This document shows, in pieces, positions 33,961 to 42,105 of a stretch of DNA of 64,000 nt. Position 1 is the first letter of the stretch. Every line of letters starts with the position of its first letter. The stretch comes from Pseudaminobacter soli (ex Zhang et al. 2022). GTDB lineage: Bacteria > Pseudomonadota > Alphaproteobacteria > Rhizobiales > Rhizobiaceae. The notes beneath the pieces are model-generated. The model had not been told where the DNA came from. It saw only the letters and a program-made list of their open reading frames with translations, and searched no databases. A program made the translations under genes and the position numbers. The stretch spans positions 62,001 to 126,000 of the forward strand of contig NZ_JABVCF010000009.1 in assembly GCF_014595955.1 (NCBI RefSeq), given 5' to 3'.

Positions 33961-34971
33961 CTAGTGCAAGTGTTCGCTTCGCCTGTCGGCGCACTGGCCG
34001 TATTCGGGCTCAACGGTCGCGTGCTCGATGGCGTGCTCTGTCGCCAGACGCGCCTTGATCGCGGCGACGGCGCCATGCGGGTCGGTTCCCTCGACGAGGC
34101 AGGCGTGCAGCGTCGCTATGGTCCTTGTTCCGTCGATGGACCAGACGTGCATGTGATGGATCTCGCGAACCCCGGTGACGGAATTCTGCAGATCGTGAGC
34201 TATGCGGTCCCGATCATGCTTGCCGGGAACGCCCTCGAGGAGGACGTGCGCGGCTTCCTTCATCAGAGCCCAGGCGGTCGACAGGATCAACACCGCGACC
34301 AGTACCGAGAGGATCGGGTCGATCGGAGTCCACCCGGTTGCGATAATAACAATGGCGGCCACGATCGCTGCCGCGGAGCCCAGCATGTCGCCGAGGACGT
34401 GCAGGATGGCGCCGCGCATATTGAGGCTGGTGCGGTCGCCGCCGTGCAGGACGAAGAAGGCCGCGATGTTGACGAGCAACCCGGCGATCGCCACCACGAG
34501 CATCGGACCGCCGAGCACCGGCGGCGGGTCCATGAAGCGCACGATGGCCTCGTAGACGATCCAGAGCGCGATGGCGAAGATGGTGATGCCGTTGGTGTAG
34601 GCGACGAGCGTCTTCACCCGCCCGAAGCCGTAGGTCATGCGCTGCGTCGCCGGCCTGCCGCCGAGCCGGAACGCATACCAGGCGAGCCACAAGGCGATGG
34701 AGTCGGTGAGCATGTGCCCCGCATCCGCCACCAGCGCCAGCGAGCCGGTGATCCAGCCTCCGATCGCTTCGGCGAACATGAAGCCGCCGGTGAGCAGCGC
34801 GGCGATCAGCACCCGCTTCTGATCGGCTTTCCCGTGGACGTGTCCGTCCGGACCGTGGCCATGACCATGGGCGTGCCCGTGAGCATGCGAATGCGTCCCA
34901 TGATCGTGCGCACGCGCGTGCGAATGATCGTGCTTCCGATCATGCCCATGTCCGCCATGTGATTGCGCCAT
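33961..34971 (-). CDS. Cation diffusion facilitator (CzcD/DmeF-like) metal efflux protein
   Basis: The 336-residue transporter begins with a His/Gly-rich segment (residues 1-48, HSHAHGHAHGHGHG) and has six helices. The zinc-site motifs are present in helices 2 and 5 (DAGHMLTD and HVLGDMLGS), as is the C-terminal cytosolic domain (HHMHVWSIDGTRTIATLHAC). It exports divalent cations (Zn2+, Co2+ or Ni2+) by proton antiport. Two His-rich metal transporters within 3 kb suggest a shared metal-stress function, although they lie on opposite strands. Confidence 0.93.
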   Translation of the reverse strand: MAQSHGGHGHDRKHDHSHARAHDHGTHSHAHGHAHGHGHGPDGHVHGKADQKRVLIAALLTGGFMFAEAIGGWITGSLALVADAGHMLTDSIALWLAWYAFRLGGRPATQRMTYGFGRVKTLVAYTNGITIFAIALWIVYEAIVRFMDPPPVLGGPMLVVAIAGLLVNIAAFFVLHGGDRTSLNMRGAILHVLGDMLGSAAAIVAAIVIIATGWTPIDPILSVLVAVLILSTAWALMKEAAHVLLEGVPGKHDRDRIAHDLQNSVTGVREIHHMHVWSIDGTRTIATLHACLVEGTDPHGAVAAIKARLATEHAIEHATVEPEYGQCADRRSEHLH

Positions 34972-34983
34972 GTGATGCTCGTT

Positions 34984-35664
34984 CTAAGCGGCGGCGGATC
35001 GAAACTCCTCGAGCCGCTTCTTCTGCCTGCCATCGGCGTCGAAGTTCGCCGGGTCCAGCCAGTCCATATAGGCTTGCCGGAGCGAATGCCACTCCTTGTC
35101 GATAATGGAGTACCAGGCCGTATCGCGATTTTCACCCTTGATCACCATGTGCTGGCGGAACACGCCCTCGAAGCTAAAGCCGAAACGCTCCGCCGCCCGC
35201 TTGGACGGCACGTTGAGGTTGTTGCACTTCCATTCCCAGCGTCGATAACCGAGATCGTCGAAGATGTGGCGCATGAAGAGGAAATGCGCCTCGGTGGCCA
35301 CCGGCGTGCGCGAGATCGACGGACCCCAGTAGATGTGGCCGATCTCCGCCACCCCGTTCGCCGGGTCGATGCGCAGAAAGGTCTGGCGACCCCCGACCTT
35401 GCCCGTCCTCTTGTCGATTACTGCGAAATAAAGCGGATCCTCGCTGGCCTCGGCCTTGTCCAGCCAGGACTGGAAGGCCGCGCGGGAAACAGGCGGATGT
35501 TCGCCGAGATAGCGGAAGCGCGCCTCCGCGTCCGGCACCGTGGAAGCCTCGAACAGTTCATCCCCGTGGCTAGCCGCATTGAGCGGCTCCAGCCGCACAT
35601 AGCGCCCTTCCATCACCTTACGCTCGGGTCGCGGGCGGAGCGTCCAGTTGGAAAGGTCGGTCAT
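34984..35664 (-). CDS. GNAT-family acetyltransferase (RimJ/RimL type)
   Basis: The 226-residue product has the RimJ-type layout: GRYVRLEPLNAASHGDELFE near the start, then a GNAT core with IGHIYWGPSISRTPVATEAH and YRRWEWKCNNLNVPSKRAAE, RFGFSFEGVFRQHMVIKG. It probably acetylates a protein or small amine. The ATG at 35664 starts a normal-length protein. It is 12 bases downstream of the CDF gene's start on the same strand. Confidence 0.88.
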   Translation of the reverse strand: MTDLSNWTLRPRPERKVMEGRYVRLEPLNAASHGDELFEASTVPDAEARFRYLGEHPPVSRAAFQSWLDKAEASEDPLYFAVIDKRTGKVGGRQTFLRIDPANGVAEIGHIYWGPSISRTPVATEAHFLFMRHIFDDLGYRRWEWKCNNLNVPSKRAAERFGFSFEGVFRQHMVIKGENRDTAWYSIIDKEWHSLRQAYMDWLDPANFDADGRQKKRLEEFRSAAA

Positions 35665-35747
35665 GAAAGACACTCTCGACTTTGGGTTGGACAGCGTGGC
35701 AGCATATGTTTCCACTATATGCCGAAACGATCCGCAGGATTGAGCCA

Positions 35748-36023
35748 GTGGCCATCACGATCCGGAACAAGACGACCGAGGACCTGATCCGCCAGATTGG
35801 CCGTCGCACTGGTGAGGAACCTGGCGCGGTTATCGAGCGGCTTGTGAAAGCTGAGGCCGGTCGCGATAGAATTGACGAAGTACCAGAAGAGAAGGTTCGT
35901 CGCCGGATGGCCGTCTTCGAGGAACTCGATCGGAAATATCCCTACCGCGGTCCAAAGCTGAGTTGGGAGGAAATCAAAGCTGAGATGGACTCCATCTTCG
36001 AAGACGAACTGAATCAGCGATGA
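35748..36023 (+). CDS. vapB: VapB-type antitoxin
   Basis: The 91-residue product starts at GTG 35748 (AITIRNKTTEDLIRQIGRRT) with AGGA upstream. The N-terminal beta-strand and helices match the Rv0623-like VapB family. The C-terminal part (LSWEEIKAEMDSIFEDELNQ) would wrap the toxin. It overlaps the vapC start (ATGA). The partner toxin gene is frameshifted, so this antitoxin may be a remnant or neutralise related toxins elsewhere. Confidence 0.85.
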   Translation: MAITIRNKTTEDLIRQIGRRTGEEPGAVIERLVKAEAGRDRIDEVPEEKVRRRMAVFEELDRKYPYRGPKLSWEEIKAEMDSIFEDELNQR

Positions 36024-36426
36024 CGGAAATCGTCGTCGACACTTCCGCTTTCGTCGCCATCTTCAAGCGCGAGCCCGAGGCGCCATCCCTGCGAGAACGG
36101 CTCAATTCGGCGGGCACCGTTCTCGTCCCGGCATGCTGCCTGGTGGAACTTGCGCTGTTGCGCCGGCTGCACCCCCAACTTCTCGACTGGGCGCAGGAGC
36201 TTTGTCTCAAGGCCTCATATAGTCTGATCGAGCTCACGCTCGAGGAAGCCCAACTCGCGGTCAAAGCTGCCAAGAATACGGCAAGGGCTCAAGGCACCCA
36301 GCACAGCTCAATTTCGGCGACTGCCTCGTCTATGCCGCGGCGAAGTACCGGGAGGTGCCCCTGCTCTTCGTCGGCACCGATTTTTCCAGAACCGACATAG
36401 CAAACGCACTTCTGCAGGAAGATTGA
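36020..36426 (+). pseudogene. vapC: VapC-type PIN-domain toxin, frameshifted
   Basis: The 5' part encodes a normal PIN domain: catalytic Asp in MTEIVVDTSAFVAIFKREPE, and Glu in PACCLVELALL. Near 36276-36282 the frame breaks. The +1-shifted frame then gives the expected VapC end, including the second acidic site ([40 protein letters not shown]) and stops at 36424-36426. The span is 407 bases, one short of a whole number of codons, so a single-base deletion explains it. As it stands, translation ends at 36400 with an unrelated tail and lacks the second half of the active site. A sequencing error is possible. Confidence 0.8.
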
Positions 36427-36427
36427 A

Positions 36428-37612
36428 ATGCTCCACACAGTGCCTGCCTTCGACCGTCTCGGCGAGGAAAATGCCTTCGCCGTGCTCGCCCGCGCCACCG
36501 CGCTGGCGGCACAAGGACGCGACATCATCAACTTCGGCATCGGCCAGCCGGACTTCAAAACGCCGCCGCACATTGTCGAGGCCGCCATCAAGGCGCTGCG
36601 CGACGGACACCACGGCTATACGCCCGCCACCGGCCTGCTCGCCACGCGCGAGGCGGTGGTGCGCCGCACGCTCGCTCTCACCGGCGTCGAGGTCTCGCCC
36701 GAGAACGTGATGATCCTGCCGGGCGGCAAGCCGACCATGTATGCGGCGATCGTCATGTTCGGGGAGCCGGGCGCGGAGATCCTATACCCCGACCCAGGCT
36801 TCCCGATCTATCGCTCCATGATCGAGTTCACCGGCGCAAAGCCGGTGCCCGTGCCGATCCGCGAGGAGAACGGTTTTGCTTTCTCCGCCGAGGAAACGTT
36901 GGCTCTGATCACGCCGAAGACGCGCCTCATCATCCTCAACTCCCCCGCCAATCCGACCGGCGGCGTCACCCCGCGCGCCGAGATCGAGAAGCTGGTGAAG
37001 GGCCTCGAGCGCCACCCGGATGTCGCCATCCTCTCGGACGAGATCTACGACGTCATGACCTATGACGGCGAGAAGCACGTGTCGCTGCTCACCTTCCCCG
37101 AGATCCGCGATCGCCTGATCGTGCTGAACGGCTGGTCGAAGACCTGGGCCATGACCGGCTGGCGCATGGGGTGGTCGATCTGGCCGAACGGGCCGGAGAG
37201 CGCCAACCTCTACGACAAGGTCAGGAAGCTCGCGGTGAACTGCTGGTCATGTGTCAATGCGCCCAGCCAGTTCGCCGGCATCGCGGCGATCGACGGGCCG
37301 CAGGATGAGGTCGAGAAGATGATGGCCGCCTTCGACCGCCGCCGGAAGATCGTGGTGGAGGGTCTCAACACGCTGCCCGGCGTCTCCTGCATTACGCCGA
37401 AGGGGGCCTTCTATGCCTTTCCGAACGTGAAGAAGACCGGCTGGAAGGCCAAGGAACTGGCCTCGGCCCTGCTCGACCAGGCCGGCGTAGCGCTGATCGG
37501 CGGTCCCGATTTCGGCGTGCTGGGTGAAGGCTATATCCGGCTTTCCTATGCGAACTCGGAAGAGAATATACTGAGGGCGCTGGAAAGGATGGAGAGGTTT
37601 TTGACGCGTTAG
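36428..37612 (+). CDS. PLP-dependent class I/II aminotransferase
   Basis: The 394-residue fold-I aminotransferase has FGIGQPDFKTPPHIVEAAIK, LILNSPANPTGG-type segment (IILNSPANPTGGVTPRAEIE), AILSDEIYDVMTYDGEKHVS, and the PLP lysine in LNGWSKTWAMTGWRMGW. It belongs to the aspartate/aromatic group; exact substrate is not clear. It starts 1 base after the vapC remnant and is followed after 25 bases by an AroE-like dehydrogenase, so the two may share a pathway. Confidence 0.9.
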   Translation: MLHTVPAFDRLGEENAFAVLARATALAAQGRDIINFGIGQPDFKTPPHIVEAAIKALRDGHHGYTPATGLLATREAVVRRTLALTGVEVSPENVMILPGGKPTMYAAIVMFGEPGAEILYPDPGFPIYRSMIEFTGAKPVPVPIREENGFAFSAEETLALITPKTRLIILNSPANPTGGVTPRAEIEKLVKGLERHPDVAILSDEIYDVMTYDGEKHVSLLTFPEIRDRLIVLNGWSKTWAMTGWRMGWSIWPNGPESANLYDKVRKLAVNCWSCVNAPSQFAGIAAIDGPQDEVEKMMAAFDRRRKIVVEGLNTLPGVSCITPKGAFYAFPNVKKTGWKAKELASALLDQAGVALIGGPDFGVLGEGYIRLSYANSEENILRALERMERFLTR

Positions 37613-37637
37613 CGCACCCGGCGCGGACGGAGGAACC

Positions 37638-38483
37638 ATGAACTTCCTGAGCAAGATCACCGGATGCTTCGCCATGCCTGCGGCGGAGAACCCGACTGTC
37701 GCGATGATGGATGCTGCCTACGCGCACCACGGCATAAATGCCCGTTACATCAACTGCGAAGTCGCGCCGGAGAAGCTGGGCGATGCGGTGCGCGGCGCTC
37801 GCGCCATGGGCTGGGCCGGCTTCAACTGCTCGCTGCCGCACAAGGTGGCGGTGATCGAGCACCTCGACGGCCTTGGCGAATCCGCAGCGATCATGGAGGC
37901 CGTCAACTGCGCCGTGCTGCGCGACGGCAAGCTGATCGGCGAGAACACCGACGGCAAGGGCTTTCTGAAATCTCTCCGAGAACTCACCGATCCGCGCGGC
38001 AAGAACATCGTGGTGCTGGGCGCTGGCGGCGCCTCGCGGGCGATCTGCGTCGAACTGGCGCTCGTGGGGGCGAAGTCGCTGACGGTGGTGAACCGCGGCC
38101 GCGACCGGGGTGAGGAACTCGTCCGATTGATCTGCGACCAGACTCCGGTGCAGGCGGACTTTGCGCCCTGGGAAGGCTCATACGCGCTGCCGGCCGATAC
38201 CGACATTCTTGTCAACGCCACCTCGATCGGCCTCTACCCCGACCTGGACGCCCGGCCGGATCTCGATCTCACAAGTCTTCTTCCCGGCATGATCGTCGCC
38301 GACATCATCCCCAACCCACCCCGGACGAAACTGCTGCAAGAGGCGCAGTCGAGAGGCTGCGCGGTGCTCGACGGTCTCGGCATGCTGGTCAACCAAGGCG
38401 TGATTAACATCAAGTATTGGACCGGGGTCGACGCCGACGGCAGCATCATGCGCAAGCGTCTGGAGGAGATTTTTTCCGCCTGA
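37638..38483 (+). CDS. Shikimate/quinate dehydrogenase-family protein (AroE-like)
   Basis: The 281-residue product has the AroE fold: catalytic Lys in FNCSLPHKVAVIEHLD, Asp in GENTDGKGFLKSL, NAD(P) motif VVLGAGGASRAICVELAL, and LVNATSIGLYPD. The usual N-terminal substrate motif (S-x-SP..HN) is absent; the matching place reads CFAMPAAENPTVAMMDAAY. The serines that hold the shikimate carboxylate are thus missing. It may act on a different but related substrate. It follows an aminotransferase. I would not call it the housekeeping aroE. Confidence 0.85.
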   Translation: MNFLSKITGCFAMPAAENPTVAMMDAAYAHHGINARYINCEVAPEKLGDAVRGARAMGWAGFNCSLPHKVAVIEHLDGLGESAAIMEAVNCAVLRDGKLIGENTDGKGFLKSLRELTDPRGKNIVVLGAGGASRAICVELALVGAKSLTVVNRGRDRGEELVRLICDQTPVQADFAPWEGSYALPADTDILVNATSIGLYPDLDARPDLDLTSLLPGMIVADIIPNPPRTKLLQEAQSRGCAVLDGLGMLVNQGVINIKYWTGVDADGSIMRKRLEEIFSA

Positions 38484-38525
38484 CCGCGCCGGCTAGTCTC
38501 CGCCGCTTGATTGCTGGGCGGCCTC

Positions 38526-39410
38526 TCACACCGCCTTCTCGAACCAGAAGTGCGCATAGGGATTGTCGTTGTAGCGCTCGGTCTCGCGATAGCCGAGCTT
38601 GCGGTACAGCGCATGCGCTTCCGTCAGCACCCGGTTGGTATCCAGCTTCAGCGTCGTAAAGCCCGCGTTGCGTGCGACACACTCCAGCCTGCCCATAATC
38701 CGTTCGGCGAGGCCGAGGCCGCGGACCTTCGGTGACACCCACACCCGCTTGATCTCGCCGGTCCGCACATCCAGCCGCTTTAGCGCGCCGCAACCGACCG
38801 CCTCGCCTTGCAGCCGCGCCAGCACGAACCAGCCCGAGGGCGGAATGGCGTCGCCCGGATCGAACGGGTTGCCGCCATCAAGTGCGAACCCACCCTCGAA
38901 CCGCCGATCGATCTCGGCATAGTAGGCTTCGAGGCACTCGCGAGAGTCGGCACTGTCGGCCGGCTCTACGCCGATCTCGATGTTTGCCGCGCGAACGAGG
39001 CGCTCGATCTCGGCCATCGCTGCGAGCAGACGACTGCGTTGGCTCACCGTCAGCGGCTCCAGAAGTGAAGACGCAAGCTGGTCGGAGCGTTCGTCATACT
39101 GCCGCCAGGCGGCACGGCCCGCATCGGTGAGGCCGATGCGGCGGACCCTCTTATCCTCAGGCGCCGGACGAACTTCGACCAGCCCCTGCGCTTCGAGCGA
39201 GCGGACCAGCCTGCTGAGATAGCCAGAGTCGAGTCCGAGGCGGCCGCGCAGGTCCCGCAAGTCCGACCCGTCCGCCAGTCCCAGTTCGAAGATCAGGCGC
39301 GCCTCGCCGAGCGGCCGGCCGAGCGCAAGATAGCTCCCCTCCAGCGCGCCGATGCGCTGAGAAACGGTGCGGTTGAACCGGCGAACCTGCGCGATCTCTT
39401 GATCCACCAT
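38526..39410 (-). CDS. MarR-GNAT fusion regulator/acetyltransferase
   Basis: The 294-residue product joins an N-terminal MarR winged-helix domain (residues 1-140: LRDLRGRLGLDSGYLSRLVR, SLEAQGLVEVRPAPEDKRVR) to a C-terminal GNAT domain (145-294: RVWVSPKVRGLGLAERIMGR, EAHALYRKLGYRETERYNDN). Such fusions are widespread. The start codon sits at the edge of a perfect palindrome (39410-39431), so autorepression is likely. Confidence 0.92.
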   Translation of the reverse strand: MVDQEIAQVRRFNRTVSQRIGALEGSYLALGRPLGEARLIFELGLADGSDLRDLRGRLGLDSGYLSRLVRSLEAQGLVEVRPAPEDKRVRRIGLTDAGRAAWRQYDERSDQLASSLLEPLTVSQRSRLLAAMAEIERLVRAANIEIGVEPADSADSRECLEAYYAEIDRRFEGGFALDGGNPFDPGDAIPPSGWFVLARLQGEAVGCGALKRLDVRTGEIKRVWVSPKVRGLGLAERIMGRLECVARNAGFTTLKLDTNRVLTEAHALYRKLGYRETERYNDNPYAHFWFEKAV

Positions 39411-39431
39411 TATCTGACATTAGTCAGATAA
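39410..39431. promoter_or_regulatory. Palindromic operator over the MarR-GNAT start codon
   Basis: TTATCTGAC (39410-39418) and GTCAGATAA (39423-39431) are perfect 9-bp arms around ATTA. The palindrome touches the first base of the MarR-GNAT start codon and replaces any usual ribosome site. A MarR dimer bound here would block its own gene. Confidence 0.7.
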
Positions 39432-39522
39432 ATAGGCGACTGCAATAGTGGAGACAGTCGCGAGAGCTCGGAGAATTAGCCGTCCCGAGGAGAACTCGCC
39501 GCGACGGCTCATTCTGCGACGG

Positions 39523-40119
39523 TCAGTGCCCATCCACCATCTTCGTCGGCATCTCCAGCAGGGAGAACTCGTAGTCCTTGCATGTGACGTCCGGGTGGGT
39601 TGGGCTGAACATGCCGTTGGGATTGTCCTTGAACACCCAGGCGTGCAGATCATAGTGGTGGAAGCCTTGCGGGATGAGAGGTTCGTGCCCTTCCATCGGC
39701 CCCTGGAATTCCTGCCCGAATAGCTTAGGCCGCTCCTTCGCGGCAGCTAGAGGCATAAGCCATTCAGCCGCCACCAGTTGCAGCTTGCCGTCCACAGGCT
39801 CGTAGATCAGCACGTTGGGTTTCGTCGGGTCGGGCGGCCCCTGCACGGTCAGGTTGACGAAGTGGACGCCCATGCCGCCCTTCGGGTATTCCATGTGGCC
39901 TTCCATCTTCGAGCCGTCGTAATGGACGCAACCGACTGTCGAGAGATAGAGGTCGCGTACGGCAACGTAGGGATCCTTGTATTTGGCGAGCGCCCCGCGC
40001 AACGATTCGATCTCGGCGCTCGTAGCCTCTTCGGCGCTCGCAGTCAGGGCGCCCGCGCCGAAAGCGAACAATACAACAGCGGCCGCGGCGCAAAGACGAG
40101 CGATATTGCTGACAGGCAT
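39523..40119 (-). CDS. Secreted protein of unknown function
   Basis: The 198-residue product has a signal peptide (ARLCAAAAVVLFAFGAGALT, cleavage near TASAEE) and a mature domain with VRDLYLSTVGCVHYDGSKME, GGMGVHFVNLTVQGPPDPTK, VLIYEPVDGKLQLVAAEWLM and a His-rich end (GFHHYDLHAWVFKDNPNGMF, SPTHPDVTC). Two cysteines could form a disulfide. The His/Asp content hints at a metal site, as an inference. The ATG follows AGGAGGAAG. I recognise similar unnamed proteins but no function. Confidence 0.75.
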   Translation of the reverse strand: MPVSNIARLCAAAAVVLFAFGAGALTASAEEATSAEIESLRGALAKYKDPYVAVRDLYLSTVGCVHYDGSKMEGHMEYPKGGMGVHFVNLTVQGPPDPTKPNVLIYEPVDGKLQLVAAEWLMPLAAAKERPKLFGQEFQGPMEGHEPLIPQGFHHYDLHAWVFKDNPNGMFSPTHPDVTCKDYEFSLLEMPTKMVDGH

Positions 40120-40690
40120 CGTGCTTCCTCCTTGGGTTAGACTGGGCGCAGATGCGGATGGATCTCCGGCAAGCCGGTTCGGCATGCGCACGGATAGGAC
40201 AGCCGCGAGAGAACTGAGGCAGCGAAGAAATGATCCCAGCTCTCTGGCGCCGTATATGTTTCCTCAAGAAAGTATACCCCCATTCCGTGCGCACCCCGCT
40301 CCCGCAATAAAGTCTCCTCCAGAATAGATTCTCGATCCATCTTCCTAGATTGAGATGAGATCAGGCTGCTCTCAATCGAGATCAATTGCAAGCGCGACCA
40401 TTTGCCAGCCTTTTTACAATGCGATTACATAGACCTCATCTAAGCCTATCATCGAAGCCGCAAGCGATTTCAGACCGGCCGTCGAGTTTCAATTATGGCC
40501 AAGCGGCTATAGCCGCACTCGCATCAATGTCGGGGCAAGATAAGACTTGCGGGATTGCCGACGGCATGTTCAATCGGCCCAAGCACGGTTCAGCCAAGCA
40601 GCCTCCATTGCGCGAGCAGCGGGAGTGGCCCCACGCCGGTACGGCACTGCCTGGTCATGACTCGGCCCACTCCCAAGGAGAAATTCATCG
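40120..40690. other. 570-base intergenic region, no gene seen
   Basis: The region between the secreted protein and the MHS transporter has short AT-rich patches (around 40250-40400) unlike its neighbours, and a small inverted repeat GATTGAGA / TCTCAATC near 40350-40380. Short open frames in it lack ribosome sites and family-like sequence. It must hold the promoters of both divergent genes. I see nothing else. Confidence 0.6.
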
Positions 40691-42043
40691 ATGGCAACAA
40701 TAGATGGGGCAAGGCCCAGCGAAGTCGCGCCCGCAAATCCCCGCTCCCGCGTCATCCTTGCGAGCCTGGTCGGCACCACCATCGAGTTCTATGACTTCTA
40801 CGTCTATGCGACGGCAGCGGTGCTGGTCTTCCCGCACCTCTTCTTCCCCGCCGGCAACGAAACGACGGCGCTCTTGGCCTCGTTTGCCGTCTTCGGCGCA
40901 GCGATGATCGCGCGCCCGCTCGGCGCGATCTTCTTCGGTCACCTCGGCGACCGGCGGGGCCGAAAGGTAACGTTGGTCGGCGCCCTCCTCACCATGGGCA
41001 TCGCCACCTTCCTCATCGGCCTGCTGCCGACCTATGCGACAGCCGGCTGGATAGCACCCTTTCTGCTGGTGCTGCTAAGGCTCGCCCAGGGCTTCGCGCT
41101 TGGCGGAGAATGGAGCGGCGCCGCACTTGTCGCGACGGAGAACGCGCCGCCCGGCAAACGCGCAGTCTTCGGCACTTTTCCGCAACTCGGCGCACCGATC
41201 GGCTTCATCATCGCCAACGGCCTGTTCCTCATTATCGCGGCCATGCTGCCGTCGGACGACCCGTCGCGGCCTTCCTCTGCCTTCCTCGACTGGGGCTGGC
41301 GCATCCCGTTCCTGTTCTCGTTCGTCATGGTTGCGGTGGGGCTCTGGGTCCGACTGAACCTCGTCGAAAGCTCCGCCTTCGAAAAGACGGTCTCCCGGGG
41401 CAAGGTCCAGAAGCTGCCGCTGGCGGCAGCGTTCAAGACGCATTGGAAGGAAATTGTCCTCGGCACCTTCTACATGCTCGCGACCTACGTGCTCTTCTAC
41501 CTGATGACGACGTTCTCGCTTAGCTACGGGCGCGCGGCGACGACCGCCCCTGTGCCTGGCCTCGGCTACGACTACACGACCTTCGTCTTGATGATGATCG
41601 TCGGCGTCGTCTTCTTCGGCGTGTTCACGCTCGCGTCTGGCCCTTGGGCGGACCGCTGGGGCCGGCGGCGCACCCTGATCTGGGTCACGCTCGGCATCGC
41701 AGCCTTCGGCCTGATCTGGGTGCCGATGCTGGCCGGCGGCCCGGTGGGCGTGATGGCATGGCTGATCCTGGGGTTCAGCCTGATGGGCATGACTTTTGGA
41801 CCGATGGGCGCCCTGCTACCAGAACTCTTCCCCGCCAACGTCCGCTATACGGGCTCGGGGATAGCCTACAACGTCTCGTCGATCCTGGGTGCGGCCGTGG
41901 CCCCGTTCATCGCGGTGGCGCTTTGGAGTGCCGGCCAGGGCAGCCCGTTCTGGGTCGGCATCTATCTCTCTATCATGGCCATGCTGACGCTGGCGGCGCT
42001 TCTTGCCGGCAAGGAGACCAAGGAAGTGGACATGGACGCCTAA
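40691..42043 (+). CDS. MFS transporter, metabolite:H+ symporter (MHS) family
   Basis: The 450-residue 12-helix transporter has the MHS marks: N-terminal ASLVGTTIEFYDFYVYATAA, RPLGAIFFGHLGDRRGRKVT between helices 2 and 3, LRLAQGFALGGEWSGAALVA, and RGKVQKLPLAAAFKTHWKEI in the central loop. The family imports substrates such as citrate, proline/betaine, shikimate or alpha-ketoglutarate with protons. Substrate not deducible. AAGGAG lies upstream of the ATG. An AroE-like enzyme is 2 kb away, but no link is shown. Confidence 0.93.
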   Translation: MATIDGARPSEVAPANPRSRVILASLVGTTIEFYDFYVYATAAVLVFPHLFFPAGNETTALLASFAVFGAAMIARPLGAIFFGHLGDRRGRKVTLVGALLTMGIATFLIGLLPTYATAGWIAPFLLVLLRLAQGFALGGEWSGAALVATENAPPGKRAVFGTFPQLGAPIGFIIANGLFLIIAAMLPSDDPSRPSSAFLDWGWRIPFLFSFVMVAVGLWVRLNLVESSAFEKTVSRGKVQKLPLAAAFKTHWKEIVLGTFYMLATYVLFYLMTTFSLSYGRAATTAPVPGLGYDYTTFVLMMIVGVVFFGVFTLASGPWADRWGRRRTLIWVTLGIAAFGLIWVPMLAGGPVGVMAWLILGFSLMGMTFGPMGALLPELFPANVRYTGSGIAYNVSSILGAAVAPFIAVALWSAGQGSPFWVGIYLSIMAMLTLAALLAGKETKEVDMDA

Positions 42044-42046
42044 TCA

Positions 42047-42095
42047 GGAGCGGGCTGGCTCCGGGGCAGGGTTTTCTCGTCGGAGTGCCCGCTCC
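42047..42095. terminator. Stem-loop between convergent MHS transporter and SDR genes
   Basis: Outer arms GGAGCGGGC (42047-42055) and GCCCGCTCC (42087-42095) enclose an inner stem CTCCG (42059-42063) / CGGAG (42081-42085) with a T-containing loop. It sits between two convergent stop codons and probably ends both transcripts. Confidence 0.5.
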
Positions 42096-42105
42096 GCAGC
42101 GTGCC

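Noticed and set aside
40386-40703. 105-codon frame before the MHS transporter
   Set aside because: No ribosome site, no family likeness, and it overlaps the transporter start.
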